Below are positions 12,019 to 26,100 of a stretch of DNA of 64,000 nucleotides, piece by piece. Numbering within the stretch: position 1 is the first letter of the stretch; the number at the start of each line of letters is the position of its first letter. A program made the position numbers and the translations under genes. The stretch is from Capitulum mitella. Lineage: Eukaryota; Arthropoda; Thecostraca; Pollicipedomorpha; Pollicipedidae. The notes under the pieces were generated by a model. That model saw nothing but the letters and a program-made list of their open reading frames with translations. It ran no database searches and was not told the origin of the DNA. The stretch covers positions 12,871,568 to 12,935,567 of the forward strand of contig CP099848.1 of assembly GCA_030062745.1 (NCBI GenBank). The letters run 5' to 3'.

Positions 12019-15000
12019 CTATTGCCAAGCTAGTCATAGGGCTGGCTGGCATGGTTAACTTTTACAGCGCAAAAGGAAACAAAACAGACGAACACAATGC
12101 GCAGTGCTGAATTGGACATCACCTATTGTCAACAGTGACTGTCGTAGAGAAGACATGGATAAAATAGATTTGCTGGTGGCATCCGAATGAAGACGACCGG
12201 AAAAATATGATGCTACATTTATTTTCTTTTTCTGTAATAATGGCCATTTAAGTTAGATACTTCCAGTGCGGAATGTATCTGGCCGCAAAACTGACTTTAA
12301 ATCATGACAAAATGTTATAAACTTGTTTTGTTGTTCCCTACTGCGCTGTCGAGAAACGTGGCATGTCTTCATTCTCCATGTCCTCCAAGCCCATGTGGTT
12401 TTTAGGGCATACGGCTTTCACATTCTTGTTTCATGCAAGAGTTCTGTCCGGGACCAGTGGGCCAGAGAAGGCGATTGCAGTTTATCCTTCTTCCAACTGC
12501 GCGCTCAAGCATTTTTCAACTGTAACCGGAGGGAGCCACTACATATATGTTTCCTACTCGAGAGCCTTTAAACATTTTTTTTTGGCGGGGGACGTGATGC
12601 GTGAGTGCTAGAGGTTTACACGTCTGCACGTTTCCTTAGTCGTCCCGCTCCACAACCAAAGCACCTTAGCCGCAGCCAGCCACAGCCTTATCCACAGGTC
12701 CAACAGCCAGCCGTTGACCAGTCATGTCATTTTTTCAAAATTTTATGAAAAACATTTCTTTGGGGCGAGGAGATGCTTGAATATGAATCATGTGGAAAAA
12801 CAAAACAGTTGCAACAACACAGAAACTACTAAATGACTGCATTGTACCAATCCATCTAGTTGCCTATCAAGCACGTGGTCAGGATTTTCCTCGGCGAGGT
12901 AGCAAATGTGAAATGTTGTCATATGCCACTGGCATATGACGATATTTGTAGGAAAAATCAGCAGTTTTATGTCATTTGCCTCATATTTAACGTACAGGAA
13001 AACATATAATGTCTGCTTTTGCAACATATATACGACCACTATTACGTACTGCTGCGAAGTCGCTATACATCTAGTATAGACTTGGCTCAGGCGGGGCTAT
13101 GACCCCCATGGCTTTCCCCTTAGCTACGTCCCTGTTACCTATTTTTCTTGTAATCTTCCAATTACAGTTCTAATCATGTTTAATTCTAGTAATGTTTTTA
13201 CCCATGACATGCATGTCATGTATGCATAAATGGAACTCTAATCATGTTCTAATTATGTTTTCATCATGTTTTTCTTCCTGATGGCGTTTCTATCACGTTT
13301 GAATTGTGTTTTGCTAATCATGTTTCTACCCATCACATGAATGTGTGTATTAATGTAACTCAGCCTACTTATCCTATCCTTATCATAGGCAAGTTGGTTG
13401 AGCTATCTGAATTTGAGAAACCAGCCATAGGCACATGTATGGGTTACCTAATTTACCCATAATTAATGACCAACCAAAACTTAAAACAATAACGGCAATA
13501 TGGCCGAACATTAACATGACCTTGTTGACCTACCAGCTGGACTACCTTTCCTACAAAGGGCTTCCTAAACTGATTGGGTATATAGGAAGGTAAGTATGTA
13601 GACAGGTACACAGCCCCTGCTAAAAATGCGTTCATCGTTACCCACCTACCACCCGAACTAAGTCTGTGGTGACGGCATCAGGAGACTAGCCTTAATTTGC
13701 TAGGAGAATGAGACGCCCAAAATGCATTACAAGGCGTGTTCACGAGCATACAGCTATCGTCACGTTCATAACAGAATAATCTTTGCGAGTGACAAAAAAG
13801 CCTGCGGCAATAAGCAAACGCAGCAAACACGATTAGACTCTGACCAACATCAGCCAACACAACTAAGGTAGAGCAACCTTGGAAGATGATAAAATATGGC
13901 GTCAATCTGAGGTTTCACAGGAAGTCATCGTACAGTTGATAACAGAGTGACGCAAAAATCACAGATATTTGACGTTATCTGTTTAAGCTCCTACTGCACA
14001 ATTTCACAGATTTCTGTAAATGAAGCAGATGCGGTTTAAATGTCTGTTAAAACGATATGGAAGCTTTATGAAAATACTAAACATGGCATGCACTCTACCG
14101 CAATTCATTTCTGAATCACTTGTTAGTATAATTATAGAAATGACTGCTTACTTGCACAATATTACTGAGGAACTATTTTGCTGTACTGTTTGTGTTCCAT
14201 AAGTATTAAGGATTAATGGTACTGATCTAGCTATCCAAACACTTTTCTTCCTTTTCGAAGGGATGCTTTCAAAAGTTGGAAGCAAAGATTCAGATAAGGC
14301 GCATTTATTGCAAACGTAACGCAAAAAAAACGGGCAGTGTCGCATCCCTTGGCATGAGGCACGTATAATGCTTGGGAAAACCACTTGGTATAGGAGGCAC
14401 AAGTCAAGGTAGGCTAGCTAGATGCTTACCCAGGTAGTTGGAACACTTATCTACTTGCTCTATGGGACTGAGATCCTGATGTTTTGTCAAATAAATAGCT
14501 GGCAGGCATTGGGCAAGCTGGACCAAGGCCATCCTTCCCGTCTGCAACGTGTTGCACTGTCATGTGAACATACCTTTGTAGATGAAGCCTGGACTTTGTT
14601 TATTTTGCAGAATTAACTACCTAGGTAGCTAGGTATCTACCCAAACCTTCATCACAGGAATGAAGCTTGAAGATACTTCCTTCAGTACTTGGTGAGAATG
14701 CAGCTTGGTCATGAGTAGAGTGAAACAGCTAGTTCGTTCCTTTCCGTTTCATTCTGTTCAAGTTGATCGCTTACCCTCATGCAGCAGCTGCATTACAGCT
14801 TTCCTGTTCTTCAGATAAGGCGAAAATAATGAGTTCTGGCACATATGGCGTTTATGGTTGCTATTTTATGCAGTGGAATGTTATAATTACATTCTAGGTA
14901 TGGTAGAAAACACGAAGTAAAGTTTAGAATTGAAAAACACCTGGTAAATTTTGTGTGTTATCTTTAGCTAGACAAAAGTCATGGCCACAGCCGCAGCTGT

Positions 15001-16331
15001 GTTTTGCCAGGTGTGTGCAGCCGCCCCACCCCGTTGGCCATAGGCTACAGCCGGCCGCACGTCTGGCCGCCCCAGTAAATGTCTAGTTAGTACTCAGCGT
15101 AGCGGATTTCAAATATACCGAGGTCGAATTGCCTATACTTCCAGTTGGAATGTAAGAATCTTTCCTCATGTGCCATGTCATGAAATGGGAGAACAGCCGA
15201 ATTATTAATTAAATATAGAAAGGTAACTATTGTCCTGGAATAGTGCGTATTAATACATTTCTGGATACAAAAGAATCAGTACTGCTTTCATCTCTTTACA
15301 GATTCAAACACCTATTGATTTGAAACGACTGGGGAAACCGCAAAGAAAACGTTTCTTACCAGTCTCCGGTATTTCAGCAGCATCATACATGAGATTAAAT
15401 TTTCACTTTCTACGGCCCAAGTGATAAAAAATTAGGCGTTGTTTATCACAGATGCGCAACAGCGCCGCTGTCCATGTTCAGTTTAAGTTCTCATGCCACC
15501 GGTGATAATAGTATAAAGATAGTAACGAAGACATTTCCAGTTCAGTCTTTTGCCCACCATTACCCGTAGCATGAAAACAGTACCAAGAATGTCGAGGATT
15601 TCCATTACATTCCGCATAAGTTGTTAGAATGTTTCGTTTAATATTCTTTTGAAATCGGCAGGCCACGAACGCTTTGATGAGAGCCTGTTGTCACTTATGG
15701 GGTTTGCTGGATAACGCTTTTGCTTGAAGCCAAGGATGGAAGCTTGGCGAATCAGAATTCCCTTCCTACAGAAATAAGCGTTCAGACAGCTGCCGCTGAG
15801 ATTCCCTGACACGCTGAGAGTATGCTGATCGGCGTATAGTAAGAAATGAACTATTTTGGCAGGGTTTTGTTAACAGTCGATGTATGGCTCGTGGTTCTAG
15901 GGGGTTTTCAGTTTCTTTCACCACTGCGTGGTCGCTTATACATGCAATTATTAGTTTTGTCTTAAAAAGGGTAGTGTGCACCATATGGACTTTTACCCCC
16001 GCGCAAAATTGTCATGAGGCCCTGGGTGCTTACAGAGGGAATTAAACGGGAATAAATTGCACAGCTGTGAAGTAGGCTAAATTAACACAAGGGCAAACCA
16101 TATTGGGGGGCAGCCTGAGCAGTCACCATAACTACAAGTGCGGGAAACAGCGCACTCCAACTTAATTTAACCTGTCACGGGTCCGGTATAACCTTCATAA
16201 GATGCCGTATAAGTACGTTACATGAATTGCATTAATATGTGTTTTTCTTAGTTCCACTTTGACAAAATTGTTGCATTGACATTTGACGATCACGCAGTCA
16301 TTTTTTTTCTACATCACGTTAACAAGTATAC
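12019..16331. other. Non-coding stretch, nothing recognised
   Basis: No gene or classified repeat is seen. Around 13190-13340 there is simple AT-rich sequence with recurring 'ATCATGTTT' words, and around 14620-14645 there is 'CTAGGTAGCTAGGTA'. Open frames here are short and show no family signature. Confidence 0.5.
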
Positions 16332-16335
16332 TTAA

Positions 16336-17150
16336 CACGCGCACTGGAAAGGTACTTTTTGTACCCCCCCCAACCTGTTTTTCTCGAATGTCTCAAGAAC
16401 GGATCGGAGCTGGTTGCCGCTACCTTTTGACACTGATGACATTGAATGATTCGTCAATTAACCCAGAAAAATTTAAAATCAGCCGGAAATTTTTCAGATT
16501 TCAAGCATTTGAAGTCAAGCAAACATAACGAAAATAACGGTTGTCGCTGACAAATGGGAACTTTGTGAAAGGACTAACGTTCAACATAAGATTACCGTTT
16601 GAACACAATCACGCAACGTCATTCGGTTATAAGTAATAGATTTACTAAGACCAAAGCCATGGTCAATAAAGGTCAAGGTTATGAAAGGTCGAGGTCAACC
16701 AGCTTCTGACCTGATCCAGATTTGCTTTTCAACATATCGGTTTGTATGAAATATGCATTCAGAGACCCTAACAAAAACACGCGTGCACACATTGGTACAC
16801 TTACATATACCAGGGCCAGTGAAGGTCAAGGTCATCAAAGTTAAAGGCCAAATATCTTGTGACCTCGTCCAGATTTGCTTTGCGACATGTCAATTTGTAT
16901 GAAATATGCATTCAAAGACCGTAACAAAAACACGTGTGCGAACATGGATACGCTTATATGTATCAGGGTCAATGGAGGTCAAGGTCGTCAAAGGCCCGAG
17001 GTAACTATTTTGTTACCTGGTCCGGATTGCTTTGGGGTATGTCGATCTGTATGTAATATGCATTCCAGTACTCTATAAAAACGCGTTTCGCACATTGATA
17101 CTCACTGGTATATAAATGTATACACACAAACACACACACACACACACACA

Positions 17151-17207
<57 letters not shown>

Positions 17208-17872
17208 GCGTAATTTTCACGTTTTACAGCGCTCAAACCGTGTAACTGGATTCATTGTAACGAAACAACTTTAGCCCAGACAGGTGACCTAAAACTTACT
17301 TTGGGTAAAAAACTTCATCCAAGGTCAGTGACGTCGCTTCACTTCTTTTGAGTTTACGGAGGTAAGTAAACGCTAGAAGTATCAAATGTACAGATGTTGG
17401 CTACCTTCACTGAAGATACCCCAAAAGATGCGTGTAGCGCCCTCATTTACACTCAAGCCATCCCGTGCTGCTCGAAGTCTGATCTGCAAAAGATGAAAAA
17501 TGACGCCATAGGACAATGGCCTGACATGACCTCGACCCGAAATCCTTAGTCAAGATTCCAAATGAATGGAAATTGTCGTATTCCGCGTTTTAACGCTCAA
17601 ACAAACAACCTTTTCCCGTTTCGTTCGAAAAGTTGTACGGAATGGCCTGTACTGGCCGAGAGTATCCAAAGTTGACTTTTTCAACCCCGTTGTATCTTGA
17701 AAATATTGACCTAAGTTCATGAAAATTGCGCACAATGTAAATCGTTATAGCCTTACCCTGTCCATGAAGTTCCGTGTCTGTAGCTCTTTCCGTTTCCGAG
17801 ATCGGATGGAGGCACTTTTGTGCCGCCTCCCTTTCAATGCGCGTTAGTGCGAAACCCCCTTCCACTGTACGT
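16336..17872 (+). mobile_element. Family B TTAA element (copy B2)
   Basis: It is preceded by TTAA at 16332-16335, and its left end 'CACGCGCACTGGAAAGG' is followed by a C-run. The right end reads 'CCCCTTCCACTGTACGTG', next to a degenerate TTAA (GTAA). It aligns through its length with B1, including 'GACAAATGGGAACTTTGTG' and the AGGTCA-rich middle. It is longer than B1 because of an expanded AC/AT microsatellite and an additional half-site block. Confidence 0.75.
17121..17206. repeat. Compound (AC)n-(GT)n-(AT)n microsatellite inside B2
   Basis: AC repeats pass through an ACATGTGT junction into GT and then about 23 AT dinucleotides. The other family B copies carry short TATACATA tracts at the equivalent place. 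Confidence 0.9.
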
Positions 17873-17876
17873 GTAA

Positions 17877-20800
17877 ACGCACCTATTTCTGAACGAAAAA
17901 GCTGGTTTGTGTGGGCAAAGGAGGCGGCGTCTGCTGGGACTTCAACCAGACGCGCATCCGAGGTTTACGTAAACGGAATCTAAGGATCTGCTGTAGAGGT
18001 ACGATATCAGTGGCATAGGAACGCGGAGGGCGGGGGAGGAAAAAGAACCTTTCCCCTCCCAAACTTCTGGCTAGGTGTATGGGCCCCAATATTGGCCGAG
18101 TAGACGTGTTTTGCAAAGTGCGTGAATGCTGTTACCATTGACTTACGCATATTCTAAGCGCGATCAAATACATTGACTCCAACGCTACCGTCCCTTGCAT
18201 CCAACCTCAAGTTTTCTAACCAGAACCAGCAAAACATCGTTCCAAACTTTGCCGACAGTTTAGACCTAACAGAAGACTGTTAGTTTTTTGGACACTTTTG
18301 AAACTCAAATTTTATAGCAACGTTGAAATCTTTGAAATCTTTGAATCCCTTTTAATCCCTTTGAATTAAAAAAAGGAAATAAGTTTCGCCTTACCCTGCC
18401 ATCAAAGCACTCGTTCATAATATTTTGCGTCATTCATTACGTGGACTTTAAGATCGTACGTTTGCCTTCTAACGGAGAAACGCCGCACGCAGCAGGGAAA
18501 TCGCGTGGGTCAGTCCCGTCTACAAAATGCGTTTAGCCCATGGGTGACCGGCCTTGGGCGTGACCAGGGGTGTCGTTTTGTGTAAATGTTTGTCAGGGCC
18601 GAGCTGAGAGACCCACAAGCCAACCCCACCCCCTAAATGTGGGTTTTGCAACGGATTAAGCCCACTTTATTTTGACAAACGGCAAATATATTGAAATTAC
18701 GATTTTTGGTTCTGTGCGAGCTGTATCCGGCCGGCCGGCCGGCTTCATACGTCACCCGGCGGCTAAAGTCACGTGACCGCCAACGGCCCTCTGACCGGGG
18801 TCGAAGGTCACTGGCCGGTGAGCGGGACTTGCCGTCGGGCGCGTGTCGCGTATGGACGCGGACGTGCACATGCGCCCTCGCCTCGGCTTGGGTGCTACAG
18901 ACGTTGCATCGCACCGACCGTTCCAGCTCAGCAAAGGGAACTTGAACAGGTCCTATTTTTATTCTAAATGCTTTTTCACACAAACACAACTGTGATTCAA
19001 GATTAGCTTTCTAACGACAAACATTAATAAGACCTGGAGGAGCATTGGTTGGGCTCAATCAAAATTAGTAGGTCTCTTGCACTACCAGACTGTTTAAAAA
19101 CGTCACCTTTGAAGAAAACAACAGCCTATTTGACCGCAAAATCCATAACAATTTTTTTTCAAAATGTTTTGGATCATTCTATGCTTTATTCTACATTTCT
19201 CGATCTTTTATTGCAATCGTTCTTTTCGTTATTACTGCCCATTTCCCTACCACCTGGCTGCCTGCGTAGACGCTCACCGGGGAAAAAGCCCGTCTGAAGA
19301 CGAAGTCCTTGGCTGACCGGCGATGGATGCTCGTCGCTCAAAAGAGGAGCATATCCGACCTGAAAACTCTGCCCCTGGCTGTTCGATGAAAATGAGGTAC
19401 ATTTTAGTGCATCAAGTGTGTTCTTGTGGGATAAGCCAGTGTTTTTATAATTTTGTTACCCGAAGCCACCAGTCAGATGTTAATTTTTTGTGAATAATTC
19501 TTCGGCTGGATATTCTTCTGAATATCTGAATAATTCTTCGGCTGGATATTCTTCTGAATAATTCTTCAGGTCTGTCCATCAGGTTTACTTAACATGTAGT
19601 ACACTGCAGTCGTCCACTGTCTCTCTCGGCTGTATGGAGCAACATCCCTCACCACACCTTTCTGATGAAACGTTCGGAACGTTGTAGTGAAAACCAAACA
19701 CTCCTTCATTACCAAATCACATCCAGTGAATTGTTTCGTTTTTGGTAATGGTTTCAGCTGAGCTCTGGCTTTTGTTTGCGTGTTCCGGTCTACGTTCATC
19801 ATTCATGTGGTTTGGATTTTGACCGCAGCCTGGTTTTTAAAACCACTAGCACGTTTCGAACTCTGGGCGAAGTTTTCTTGAGTCCGAGGAAAGGGTGGAG
19901 TGGACATAAGGACGGGATCATCTGCCAAAACGGAGCATTGGCGAGGATGTATACAAATTGAACCAACGTGTGATATATATATATATATATATATAAATAT
20001 ATATGTATATATATATATTTTGTAGATGTGCTATGGATCAGGTGCTCTCCTCGTCCCAGCCATCAGAAATTGCGGAATGGTTTATGCACAGCTTCAGCGG
20101 ACCTTAGCCTATATTGACTTTGCGTGGACAATCAGTCCTTACCGAAAATTTCATTGCTGGTACGCCTGTGAATTGCCTTCCAGAGCGACGTAGAGATATC
20201 AGCGCTAAGGTGTTCGGTATTTTCTCGAAAATCAATGTCAGTTCCTGTAGACTACCCCCATCAACCAAAAGTTATTAGATGGCCTTTATTGCGGAAACGT
20301 AAGGTTTAGAAAAAAAATAATGAATAACAATCGAAGGTGTGGCAAATGTAGCCCTCCTATCATCAGAGCCCTAGTTAACAAACGCTTGCATGTTGCAGTT
20401 GAGGAGGCGTTCGAGCCCTCCTGGAGGCCCTGGGAACATGTGGATCTCGGCAAAAACGCGGGGGTACGGGGCGGCCACGTGATCGTGGAGAACGCCACAA
20501 TTTGCTCCGTCCCGGACGACTTGGGCTACCGCCAGCCTCCGTCGGCCATCGCCCATAGAATCTTCGCTAAACATTCTGCGCTTAACGCCCGAAGCCTCCT
20601 GTTCGTTCAAAACAAGATGCGAGGGGTGATCGAGGGGCGGGTTGGCAAAACGGGCCGCAAACGTCTGGAATGCCTGGGACTGCAACTTACCAACGAACAG
20701 GCGTCTGCCAGTAGCATGAGAGAGCGTGTGACGCGCTACCGTTTGCTGATTACTTAAATGCATGGTTTAAGTGATGGTTCATGATTGTTCAACTTTGTGT

Positions 20801-23029
20801 CGCACAATTTTTGTCATTTCGATTAGAGAGGAATATTTTGGTAGCACAGCATACCGGCAGTCTACGCCGGTACACCGGCAGCCGGTTCTGAAGTGGTTAC
20901 TGCTGCGCCGGAGCAGTAGCTGGGGCTGCACTGCCGGCATTTTATAAGTAAACGTCGATTTCATGTAGAGCACAGGCACTGCCAGCCCAGATGCTGCTCC
21001 GGGACCGCAGTATTCATTTCATTATCGGCTACCGGTATATCGACAAAGGTTACCGGTCCGCCGCGATACCAAAATATTGCATCACTTATTGATATGTGTA
21101 ACAATGCAGTTGCTCAATCTGTATGTTGGTTTGGAAGGCTTGTGCGTCGTGAAACCACGTGGAAAAACGTAACGGCGTAGATTAGAACGTTGCACGAGGT
21201 TGTCTTGTATCCGAGAGGGCTCTTCAGCCCGAAAGCAAAGAACGCCATAAGCTCTACAGATATCTTCCCGGAGTAACGCGGGAATTTCTTAAACCCGAGA
21301 GGGTTCTTCCAGGTACGTGTAAAAACCCTGCCGGCTTAGCAACGTAAAGGAAGAACTAAGTGCGGGCCGCATTCAAATTGTAGGGGGTTCTCTTGCCATT
21401 CTCGTGTCAAACCGACAACCCGCATGCATTCTCTTAGAGTTCTTCCTTCAAATAAACTCTCAGCCTGCTCTTATTCTTCGTGTAGGGGATTGAGAACGTT
21501 CTTGAGGTGGTTCTTTTGACCAGAATGCACTGAGTGTTATCAACGAGAATCGTGGAGCTTCTGCAAAAGTGGTGGCATCATATTCTACTGCACGTTTGTT
21601 GAAAGAACGTCACCTGTTCTAATTCCGAGACCTTTTTAGTTAAAAGTTCTTCAAAACTGCTTTCAGCGGTATGTCCAAGCCTGTTACAGGTATCAGTCGA
21701 AGCTGCTGCCATTTCTTCTGTAAGAAACTGCCATTGACTTCGGATTCCTTGGGACATTTGTGAATCTGTTCATCGGGTCTCTACAGAGACTTGCGAAAGA
21801 CATCTGCCTTCTCAGGAGATACATTGAGAAATGATGCGTGCGACAATCTGAGACTACTGTGTTATCTTAGCGTTCTTCAGCAATCCGTCGTGTTTGTTTG
21901 TCGTGGAAATGACAATCCCGATTTAGCTGCTCGAAGAAGAATGAATTAAAATCCCTGTTGCCGTCTCGATTCGTGGGTCTTGGAAAAACACTCTTGAAGC
22001 TTCTTGGCGAACCACAATTTCGCTGCTGTTAACTCGCAAATATCCGTGTTCATTGTACTTCATGTACACCACTAATCAAATACTCTGTTCCTGGCTTTAA
22101 CATTTTATTGTTCTCCGACCCGAAGGGAAAATGAAGCAGATAAAAGCACGCACACATAGGGATACTCTAGGGGTCATGGCCGATTGACAGTCCGAGATAC
22201 TAAACTACGTTTTTCACTTTCTTCGACCCTTTTCGACGACCTTCAGAAAAGCTTCCTGAACAAATAAAAGCAACTCCTTGAGAGGAGACGACGGCAGGTA
22301 GGCAGACATCGAGTGGGCCATTGCCGTCGTCAGCAATAGCTCCAGTCCCTGGGATCCGAGCGGGCAGACATCTCACTCGGAAACGAACAGGTGGCCGTCG
22401 TCTACGGCCACCGCAGACGACGCTGAGCAGAGACCTCGGGTTCTTGACTGAGAAGGCTGAGAAGTGCTGTCAGCGCCTCTTCATCTGAAAAAAAACAGGG
22501 ACTCAAGTTAGAACACATTTTATTCCGAGCACATTAATCGTTTGACAAAATGCAATGTTGGTGTCAAAATAGTGTCCCAAAATAGAGGAGGTATGAAACC
22601 GAAAACTGTCCTGGCTCCCTCCGAAGTTAACCTGCCAACGTGACGTTACTGAGACTACATAAACCCCGCAACGGAGAAACAAACTCCTTGTTCTTTTTTG
22701 ACGAACCATCATTAAGTAAACACGATCACATACAGTCTTTAGACGTATTCGTCTGCATTGGGCTATCCCTTATTCCCAATAGTTCAGCGGCGCACCCAAA
22801 ATTAGGCGGAGTCAGTCTTTCCTACCCTCCGAGATTCAAAGGTCAGAGCATAAGATCAGAAGATTACAAAAAAATATATGAATAGCCACGTTTCCTCTCA
22901 TCTGGACAGACCAGGCAGACAGGCCGGGTGGAAAAGCTCGACAATCGTAATCTAGTTCGAAACATTCCCCTTTTTGGATTTCATGCCTAAAAGGACGCAA
23001 AGAAACAGCTCTTTCATTTTGCCGTCGCT
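17877..23029. other. Non-coding stretch, no gene recognised
   Basis: It contains a dispersed-repeat fragment at about 18560-18690 (similar to 1765-1895), a GC-rich patch with CCGGCCGG repeats and CACGTGAC at 18725-18950, a 36 bp tandem duplication at 19490-19565, and an AT microsatellite at 19972-20019. A 145-codon plus-strand frame at 20320-20757 overlaps a 130-codon frame on the other strand; neither resembles a known protein. From 21120 to 22470 there is non-coding sequence rich in 'GTTCTT' and 'GAGAGGG' words. Confidence 0.45.
19972..20019. repeat. AT microsatellite, interrupted
   Basis: ATATAT runs with single AA and TG interruptions. Confidence 0.9.
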
Positions 23030-23425
23030 TGCTTGTGGCACGTGCCGCGTGCATGAAAACGTGCTGCGTACTACGCGATTGCCCGTTTGTCATTTCAAGT
23101 TGCTGCGTTTCGAGTCGATCCGACCCGCGGTTGCCAAGAAAACCCTTCGAAATCGAAACGATGTTTGACGCTGTTGGTGTTTCCCGTGTTACGTGTTATC
23201 CCTACGGCCAAAAAAAAAAGTTCTGAAGCACGTCGCACGCGCCACGACGCACACCATGTCGCAGTGCGACGAAACTGAGCGAATTTTTGGGGGAAATGCA
23301 CGAGACCTTCCGGACAGTACGCGGCACGTGCCGATTCGCCAAGCCATTTGGGCACTGGGCCGGAACAAAGATTTGTCGACAGGCAGAAAGACAGAAAGAC
23401 AGACAGAAAGACAGAGGTTACTTAT
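23030..23425 (-). repeat. Family D repeat fragment
   Basis: Its reverse complement matches the first part of the family D unit at 28200-28600. It shares 'GTCGACA', 'GGGCCCAAA'-like, 'TAGGGATAACACGT' and 'GGCACGTGCCACGCG'-like blocks. It also ends in the same kind of CAGA/GTCT microsatellite (23380-23416), so the microsatellite belongs to the repeat. Confidence 0.7.
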
Positions 23426-24944
23426 ACAGTACAGATATTCATTTTTGGCGTGTAATCCCAAGTCTCTCTCGGTATGAAGAAGGCTGTATTTTTTCATAAT
23501 CATGCGATAGATGGATTAAGCTCAGACCTGGTATTCCATGCCGATCTGACAGCATTGAGACCATGACTGCGTCTTTTCCGTACATTTACTCAGAGCTTTG
23601 AGGAAGGCTCATTTTTTCCCCTGACACTGCGTGCCCATCCTATGCTGACAGTTAACTGATGGAACTATAGGGAAGATATTTTATGAGGTTTATTTTGGTG
23701 TAAGTTTTATTGGTGTTTTCTGATTGCCGTCAACGTTTCCCTGTCGTGCCGATAAAAGTTACTGCGTGTTTTTCCTGGTGTCTTGCGGACGTCTGTTTTT
23801 TAACAGGGAGCTGTTTGCGCGATTGGAAATGGCACTTTCGATCGTTCGCTTTTCGCAAAAGTTCGCAGAATTTCCGGAGCTGACAAATTCTGGAAAAAAT
23901 TCAGTGTTGAACTAAAAAAAGAATTATCTTTGAACTTCGATGTATACCCTGGAGTCTTTGAAAAGTTCCCTAGTGCGTTATTCCCGTCGAAAACACTGTA
24001 TGCACTTTAAACGCATTTCGACAAGCGCTTGTTAAATTTACGACCATACGAGTTTACAGCAAAATTGCATACCCTTTGCTTTGTTCGAACAGAACCTTTT
24101 TGGTCGTTGTTTTACGAGTGTCTTGTATTTCAACTACCCAATCGTTCGTCGTTTGTCGAATGGTATGTGGAGGACTGCTTTGCCATCATTATATCTACGA
24201 CAGTTTACCAAGTGATAGCACGACCATTATCATAGTAAGACATCCTTGTACCTGTATAATCCTTACAATGTGATTCTTTGTGCTCTTTTTCGAAAAGCAA
24301 GGAACACTCATGTACGGTTAAGGCCACTTACGATGTACATCCCATTCATGTAAATGTAAATAGTTACAAGGCACAGCATCCATGTGTGCTACGGGGTCTC
24401 CTTTGTATCGTAGCTATTTACAGCTGTAGTGGTTTTCGGCAGTCTGCTGCTTGATGTGTTCAAAAACATGACAAAAACGGTCAAAAGTATATTCCGCAGA
24501 GCCGACATGGCATCGGACACCGGCACTCCGTGAACGATTTTTTTTTATTAAGTGTCTTCTCACAACAAAGTTCATTGTCCCATTTATATCTGGCTGCTGA
24601 ACGAACGAACATTGGCCGAACACCTCATGTCTAACACCATGAACGATTTTTTTTCAAAAATGAAGCGTATAACATAGCTCACGGTCCCCCATATATTTCG
24701 TTTGGCTGCAACAAGGTCGCCAGTGGTCAGTGCTAGCTCTGCTCCAGCCAGGACCTTATCGTCACCGACAATACCTTTGATCCAGGGCGCATCCCAGTTG
24801 TTTCGTACTATTTGCGCCAAACTAAGCCCTTATAAATAGGGTTAAATTGCTGCCGTACAGGCTGCCTGGTCTTCGCCATGTACTCAGTCGGTGAGAGACC
24901 ACTGCACTGTGGGAATCCGCTGCAGAGGTGTCCGTCTTAGAGAA
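23426..24944. other. Non-coding stretch, nothing recognised
   Basis: AT-rich sequence without a gene, known repeat or convincing exon. Confidence 0.5.
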
Positions 24945-25425
24945 TCTCGGGGAACGGTGACGACCGGGGACCAAACATCGCATGGCAAGGTCCGGCCCAC
25001 GCCCAGTTTTTTTAGGGCGCCAGTGGGAAAATGACGCACTATGGACAAATTTCCCGCAAGCTGCCGGTTTGGAGCCGGTGGGGCCAAAACCGGGTTTTTG
25101 GTGGGCCTGCCGGGCCTTGGTTTTGAGTCCACTGCTTCCCAATCATATATAATTATATGCATGGTTTGGTAAGGAAGAGAAGGTAGCCATTCATCCGAGT
25201 CAAGTGGTCTACAGTCTACCATAGTGGTGCAGAATTCAGGGCTGGACAGGCCCAGCCATAAACCCGGTTTGGGCCTGCCCGGGTCCAAACCGGACTCTCG
25301 TAGGAATTTTGCTGATGTCCCTCCAATTTTCCATTGGCAGGCCCTCAGAAAAAAAGCTGAGCCTAGACCGGGCCTCGTCGTGGGATGGTTGGTCCCCGGT
25401 CCCCGACATTCCCCAGGCTTAACAC
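24945..25425. repeat. Long imperfect inverted repeat (hairpin)
   Basis: The left arm (about 24950-25125) and right arm (about 25235-25425) match in inverted orientation. Paired blocks include 'CCGGGGACCAAACATC' with its partner near 25385-25405, and 'CCAAAACCGGGTTTTTGG' with 'AACCCGGTTTGGGCC'. The loop is about 110 bp. It may be a MITE-like element; no target duplication was identified. Confidence 0.6.
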
Positions 25426-25798
25426 CTGTATATTGGTAATATACATACCTGTATGTTTGGCAGTTTGCAAAAAAACGCGGGTGAAGTATCTTGTGGAAAA
25501 ATTGGCGTCATCCGAGGAAATTTTGGACGTTATTTTGCACGGAAAGGAAACACAGGAGTGTCAATAGTCATCTGGTTCTGCTTTCGAGCACTTCTCAAAA
25601 TTAGTTGCAATACAGGGGTGTCGATCTGTATTCTTTTGAGAGGGCTCCGGTCAGCCCAGTGTTGATTTGGGCCCACCCAATGCTGGTTTGCCACCCCCGA
25701 GTATTTTCTGCTGGTTTTACAGGGAAATGAGTGATAATAACGAAAAGAGAGGCCGCAATAGAAAGGAAATAGTCAGAAAGTAAAGAATGAAGTCTTAA

Positions 25799-26100
25799 CT
25801 CTATTCCCAGAGGGCTAGACGGTATGGCCGATTCCCGGCACGTGGCGGATTCGGCCCCCCACCCCTCCTAAGATCTCGAGAACTACACATCCGATTTTAT
25901 CGCAACAAACGGCAGCCAATTTGCCATGACGTAAACTACACTTAAAACAAGTTTTCAAAGTTCTGAAACGGGTGGATAGAGAGGGGGGACGCAAATGTCA
26001 AAATGGAGGCATTTTTGGACTTCTTATAACTTCATTGTTTATAGACCGATTTCGATGAAATTAGCATGAAACAAGAAATTATGAATGGGACTATATAATG
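25799..26100 (-). mobile_element. Family A TTAA element fragment
   Basis: It begins at a TTAA (25795-25798) with 'CTCTATTCCCAGAGGGC' and continues through the C-run, 'ATCTCGAGAAC' and 'GACCGATTTCGATGAAATT' blocks, as in the minus-oriented copy at 46892-48103. It breaks off in an AT-rich stretch around 26100; the remaining three quarters are missing. Confidence 0.75.

Noticed and set aside
20320..20757. 145-codon plus-strand frame with a 130-codon frame opposite
   Set aside because: Both strands are open over the same GC-rich segment, neither shows a domain, and no splice or promoter context was found.
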